A stretch of 64,000 bases of DNA, taken from the NCBI GenBank assembly GCA_033439795.1, contig JAUTDP010000011.1, positions 1,860,001-1,924,000 of the forward strand, given 5' to 3'. Position numbers and translations under genes: made by a program. The notes beneath the pieces were generated by a model, which was not told the origin of the DNA, searched no databases, and worked only from the letters and a program-made list of their open reading frames with translations. Shown piece by piece: positions 62,185 to 64,000 of the stretch. The DNA is from Sordaria brevicollis (taxonomy: Eukaryota; Ascomycota; Sordariomycetes; Sordariales; Sordariaceae). Within the stretch, counting starts at the first letter, position 1. Each line of letters begins with the position of its first letter.

Positions 62185-62314
62185 CTACCCCACGAGGTCC
62201 TCTTTTCTACTCTCATCACCATCACATCTCCACAGCTCTTCCCAATACTATAAAGCCAACACAACCGCAAGCCTTCAACTCTTACATCCATCCACATCAC
62301 ACAAATCCACAAAA

Positions 62315-62767
62315 ATGCAGCTCACCACCTTCATCGCCAGCCTGATGCTCGCCTCGGCCCCCGCCGTCCAGGCCAGGTTCTTCACCTTGTACGACGACGT
62401 CAACTATGGCGGACAGCCTCACGCTGAGAACAGGCCCGATGGCGCCACTTGCTGTACGTTCTTCCTTTGCTAGTCTAACAGGTCTGGCTTGTACTAACGC
62501 ATCATCTTTGATTAAAAAAGGGAACCTCAATGGCGCAGGCGACAAAGCCAGCTCTGTCCGTGGCGGTTCGGGGTGCACTACCTTTTTCCAGTGAGTGCAT
62601 TGTTAGAACGAATTCGTGACCAATAAGGGAGAAATGCTAATCAGAAAAAAAATCAAAAAATCAGAAACCGTGATTGCCAAGGAAGCAGCTGGCAACAGCG
62701 CGGCGATGCCCCGACTGTCCCGGCCTTTTTGAACGATCACATTTGGTCATATGCCAACCGTTGCTAA
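62315..62767 (+). CDS. Small secreted cysteine-rich protein, beta/gamma-crystallin-like
   Basis: Three exons: 62,315-62,453, 62,521-62,590 and 62,665-62,767. The introns (67 and 74 bp) have GTACGT and GTGAGT donors, AG acceptors and CTAAC/CTAAT branch sites; joined exons give exactly 103 codons plus TAA. Residues 1-20 form a signal peptide (hydrophobic core IASLMLASAP, likely cleavage after VQA). The mature part has four Cys (46, 65, 74, 103), enough for two disulfides. FTLYDDVNYGGQ (23-34) and CTTFFQNRDCQGSSW (65-79) resemble the two Greek-key motifs of beta/gamma-crystallin-fold secreted proteins; this fold call is by pattern only. The start is the only ATG in a good context (AAAAATG) before the signal peptide. 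It lies about 1.2 kb from the RIPed block, so it is a candidate effector or cell-surface protein; function unknown. Confidence 0.78.
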
Positions 62768-63327
62768 GTGGCATACCTATCTCCCAGAGTCATCTGTGAA
62801 GAGAGACAGAGCAGGCGGGGTTGTACTATGTTGGGGATCAAGAGGAAGTTGACTGAAGGGAGATGCAGTGGTCGACCTTGGGGTTGATGTTTGGGGGATT
62901 TGTTGGAGCTCAATGAAGCTGTTCCTGAACTGGGATTGACTGGATGGTTGAACTCGGCGAAAGAGTGGCTGATTTGAACTTTGTGGTCTTGGAAAATTGA
63001 ATTGTCCAGTTTGGACATTACTGAAATCCGTCTCTCCTTATTGCCAGTGCGTCCAAATTCTGTTAACAATCCATCATGTCATCACGGTACCTACCTTCGA
63101 GTGTTCGAGGCGAATAGAGGTAAGGGTGTGTCTGGCTGCCTTGAGGGTACGCACCCGCACACCTTCATTTTCCCTTTCCTTCTTCAGCTTCACTTCATTA
63201 TTATCCTGCGCCTTACTTGTTACAGCTGGCTTTCTTGTTGTTCGTAATCGTGAGCTGACAACCGTTCTTGAGGTTTCTCCTCTCCTCCCACCTTCCAACT
63301 CTCACCAATCCCCAATCGCTAACCCTC
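62768..63327. other. 3' flank and intergenic DNA
   Basis: Normal composition. ORFs at 62,981-63,247, 62,764-63,069 (minus) and 63,074-63,298 (minus) overlap one another and lack protein-like features. The last 60 bp (63,268-63,327) are C/T-rich, like a fungal 5' UTR. Confidence 0.5.
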
Positions 63328-63543
63328 ATGTCCCAGCACACTGTCATCTTGTATCCCGATCTTGCGGCTCATTTAGCTCCTATCCCGGTCTACGTAGCGC
63401 CGATCATGGTCGACAGCCGACCCACGCTGTCGGTATTCCGGAATTGTCAATGGACCATAATAGACATGGACATGGACGATCATGCTTCGTTCAATCAACA
63501 ACTCATTTCCATGGAGATCTCCGCGGTGCCTGGACCATCTTGA
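63328..63543 (+). CDS. Hypothetical 71-residue protein (weak)
   Basis: ATG follows a C/T-rich leader (CTAACCCTCATGTCC). The frame reads MSQHTVILYPDLAAH then PIPVYVAPIMVDSRPTLSVF and ends PGPS. No signal peptide, no recognised domain, no clear introns. It overlaps a longer frame (62,997-63,620) that looks less protein-like. It could be a first exon of a longer gene or chance. Confidence 0.28.
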   Translation: MSQHTVILYPDLAAHLAPIPVYVAPIMVDSRPTLSVFRNCQWTIIDMDMDDHASFNQQLISMEISAVPGPS

Positions 63544-63977
63544 CAATCTTTGACATCATGACCTCGATTTTAGTATCTCCCAAAACGGAAAGGCTACAAA
63601 CACCGAGTGGACGCAATTGACGAGCCGGTTCCAGATTCAGTGACTGGAGTCAATGAAGATTGGGGATTGGAACATGGAGACAAATGGGAGTTGGAAGAAG
63701 GGTGGAGATGTTTCGCACAGCAGCAATATATCAAGGCGCACCACGTTTCGAATCTTCTGCTAAGGAAAGGTAGACTGCGTCATGGTCTTTGCTGGGAATT
63801 CAATGTCGTCGGCGACTATCAAAAACAATGACGATGATGCCCCCCTTGGGTAAAGAGACCGAGGTTTCCGGACGATATAAACCCATCTCGATATCTGAAC
63901 CGAACCCATTCTCCAGCATAACTCAACCCTCTTCTTGAGTCGACAGGACCGGCAACCTGGCCAACTCCTCATCCACC
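63544..63977. other. Intergenic, probable promoter of the next gene
   Basis: Purine-rich stretch 63,640-63,720, then CGATATAAACCC (TATA-like, near 63,873) about 100 bp before an ATG at 63,978, followed by a C-rich leader. No supported gene in between. Confidence 0.4.
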
Positions 63978-64000
63978 ATGACTCTCTCAGCCCTCAAATT
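63978..64000 (+). CDS. Possible gene start, cut by the window edge
   Basis: CATCCACCATGACT is a strong start context; the seven codons visible read MTLSALK. A TATA-like box lies about 100 bp upstream. Too short to name. Confidence 0.33.

Noticed and set aside
61881..62312. 143-residue minus-strand ORF
   Set aside because: It runs through the 52-bp and 7-bp tandem repeats and the promoter of the secreted-protein gene; repeated WSLVSGL units come from the 7-bp repeat.
62997..63620. 207-residue ORF downstream of the secreted-protein gene
   Set aside because: Its composition is low in charged helices and rich in Ser/Pro/His by frame accident, it overlaps other equally long frames, and no splice or start context supports it.

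Overview
The window is a filamentous ascomycete (Pezizomycotina-type) locus. About 61 kb is an AT-rich block of transposable elements carrying the mark of repeat-induced point mutation (RIP): CpA and TpG are almost absent, TpA is in excess, CpG is partly kept, and TAA/TAG stops sit where transposon proteins should have Gln or Trp. Near 61.14 kb it changes sharply to ordinary-composition host DNA with at least one intron-containing gene. The sequence does not identify the species.

1-46,665: essentially one Tad1-like LINE locus (copy L1, minus strand, about 7 kb when intact) split open by later insertions. Pieces of L1 remain at 1-738, 7,541-7,569, 21,140-21,801, 23,218-24,013 and 41,996-46,665. 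Between them lie: L2, a full-length minus LINE (739-7,525); a chromodomain Ty3/gypsy element with 291-bp LTRs (7,570-21,139), which carries a MULE DNA transposon (MULE1, 12,429-17,253) and a Helentron-like non-autonomous insert with a long (TAA)n tract (18,543-19,593); L3, a 5'-truncated LINE (21,802-23,203); L4, a plus-strand LINE (24,014-41,980), which carries a second MULE (MULE2, 28,144-31,730) and a further LINE, L5 (32,504-39,887), itself broken by a 406-bp MITE (36,042-36,447); and L7, a 194-bp LINE 3' end (43,620-43,813). Most boundaries are fixed by target-site duplications (TSDs).

46,666-60,990: a solo-LTR-like segment, a second gypsy pol/gag remnant (minus) interrupted by L6, the cleanest full-length LINE copy (48,236-55,215), a 5'-truncated third MULE (about 56,400-60,175) carrying a TA-flanked MITE with a tRNA-like Pol III unit, and a retroelement gag-like remnant (minus).

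61,146-64,000: host DNA. It holds 52-bp and 7-bp tandem repeats, a TATA box and a three-exon gene for a 103-residue secreted four-cysteine protein that resembles beta/gamma-crystallin-fold proteins, then a weak 71-codon ORF and the likely start of another gene at the window edge. No transposon gene is intact; the secreted-protein gene is the only convincing functional coding gene.

The LINE family shows ORF1 with CCHC zinc knuckles, ORF2 with endonuclease and reverse transcriptase, and an unexpected third sense-strand ORF after the RT that ends in a basic tail, followed by a short 3' UTR predicted to form strong hairpins.
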